This document shows, piece by piece, positions 37,311-38,427 of a stretch of DNA of 38,427 nucleotides; the stretch's first letter is position 1, and the number at the start of each line of letters is the position of its first letter. The translations under genes and the position numbers were made by a program. The notes beneath the pieces were generated by a model. That model saw only the letters and a list, made by a program, of their open reading frames with translations. It made no database searches and had not been told where the DNA came from. Source of the stretch: Acetobacteraceae bacterium (GTDB lineage: Bacteria; Pseudomonadota; Alphaproteobacteria; Acetobacterales; Acetobacteraceae); NCBI GenBank assembly GCA_025360065.1, contig JANYCX010000192.1:1-38427 (forward strand), written 5' to 3'.

Positions 37311-38427
37311 TCAGGCCCGCGGACCGACGGCATTGGATTGTTTGACCGCATCCACCATTCGCCCAAGAATCTGATCGATAATTCGCCCGGAGGTGGCGAA
37401 ATTGAAGCGCACGAATTTCGCACCGGCCGGATCGAATGCTTCCCCCGCGCTGAACGCGATTTTGGCGCGATCATGGAAGAAATCGAACGCGCTGCCGGCG
37501 AGCGGCAATTGCGAGCAATCGAGCCAGCCGAGATAGGTGCCTTCCGGCGCACGGGCACGGATTTGCGGCATTTCTGACGCGATAGTGGCGAACACCTTGT
37601 CGCGCATGGCCTGGAGATGAGTAACGACGTCGTCCAACCAGGGCTGGCCGTCATTCCAGGCGGCAACCGTTGCATCAATGCCAAGAATGCCGGGCGAGCC
37701 CAGCACCCGCTTTGGGACGCGCTTGTGGAAACGTTCACGCAAGGCGGCACTGCCAAAATACATCACCCCGCAGCGCAGGCCGGGGATGTTGAAGCTTTTG
37801 GTCGGCGAGTTGATGGTGATGGTGCGGGCCGCGATCTCGGGGCTGATTGTCGCAATCGGGATATGGACCGCGTCGCCATAAATCAAATCGGCATGGATTT
37901 CGTCGGAAAGAATAATCAGATCGTTTTCGATCGCGGCGCGACCGATCGCTTCCAGCTCGTCTCGGCCGAACACCCGCCCGGTCGGGTTTTGCGGGTTGCA
38001 CAGCAGAATCATTTTGGTGCGCGGCGCGGCGGCGTGGCGCGCGAGCTCGGCAAAATCCATCACGTGGCGTTGGCCATCATCACGCATCATCAGCGGCACA
38101 AGCACGCGGTCGGTGCTGTGGATCGCCTCGTGGAAGGGCGGATAGGCGGGTAATTGCAGGATCACGCCGTCGCCGGGATCTGACAGCGCCAGGATCGCCG
38201 AAAAGGTGCCCTGCACCAGATCGGCGAGCGGCTGGACCAGATCGGTGTCGATGTCCCAGTTGAAGCGGTCCTTCATGCGGGTCTGAAACGCGGTCGCCAG
38301 ATAGGCATCGCCACCGCCGCCGGGGCGGTCGGGATAGCCATAATCCTGGTCGGCGATGCTGCGTTCGAGGGTGCGACGGATCGGGTGGGCAATCGCGAAA
38401 TCCATTTCAGCCACCCAGGCCGGCAGC
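37311..38427 (-). CDS. PatB/MalY-type pyridoxal-phosphate aminotransferase (C-S beta-lyase-like), 5' end outside window
   Basis: 'LPAWVAEMDFAIAHPIRRTLERSI...YGYPDR', 'CNPQNPTGRVFGRDELEAIG', 'SDEIHADLIY', 'TINSPTKSFNIPGLRCG' (PLP lysine). Confidence 0.92.
   Translation of the reverse strand, partial: LPAWVAEMDFAIAHPIRRTLERSIADQDYGYPDRPGGGGDAYLATAFQTRMKDRFNWDIDTDLVQPLADLVQGTFSAILALSDPGDGVILQLPAYPPFHEAIHSTDRVLVPLMMRDDGQRHVMDFAELARHAAAPRTKMILLCNPQNPTGRVFGRDELEAIGRAAIENDLIILSDEIHADLIYGDAVHIPIATISPEIAARTITINSPTKSFNIPGLRCGVMYFGSAALRERFHKRVPKRVLGSPGILGIDATVAAWNDGQPWLDDVVTHLQAMRDKVFATIASEMPQIRARAPEGTYLGWLDCSQLPLAGSAFDFFHDRAKIAFSAGEAFDPAGAKFVRFNFATSGRIIDQILGRMVDAVKQSNAVGPRA

Noticed and set aside
1-38427. 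CRISPR arrays, tRNA/rRNA genes, transposase or integrase genes
   Set aside because: No regularly spaced repeats, no recognisable RNA gene and no transposase/integrase motif were seen by eye; a tool run (tRNAscan-SE, Infernal) would be needed to exclude small RNAs.

Overview
High-GC alphaproteobacterial window (Acetobacteraceae-like is an inference from protein flavour only), densely coding. From left to right: (1) an exosortase A (XrtA/PEP-CTERM-type) exopolysaccharide and sorting locus on + (1-10404): Wza end, Wzz-like, BY-kinase, TIGR03016-type barrel, ExeA-like ATPase, polysaccharide deacetylase, FemAB-like, glycosyltransferase, exosortase-EpsI fusion, followed directly by a beta-carbonic anhydrase; (2) a tripartite tricarboxylate-type transporter (tctA/tctB on -, tctC divergent); (3) metabolic genes (nicotinate phosphoribosyltransferase-like, class II DAHP synthase, glutathione reductase, succinate-semialdehyde dehydrogenase, AhpD-like, CocE-like hydrolase, YgjP-like metallopeptidase), with a truncated transglutaminase and a parDE pair between them; (4) an accessory island (about 24.2-28.45 kb) with a 3'-disrupted DUF5662-like gene, a TIR-STAND NTPase-TPR protein (candidate antiphage/NLR-like gene), a decayed hicA remnant beside an intact hicB, and an uncharacterised protein, bounded by two inverted copies of an AT-rich palindromic repeat whose third copy lies at 19.42 kb; (5) cysD-cysNC; (6) the transglutaminase / alpha-E / circularly permuted ATP-grasp cluster, SapC-like, CinA-like, a GT4 glycosyltransferase and a partial PatB/MalY-like aminotransferase. 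The most interesting material is the accessory island and the dispersed repeat. All family assignments are from reading motifs; no database search was run.
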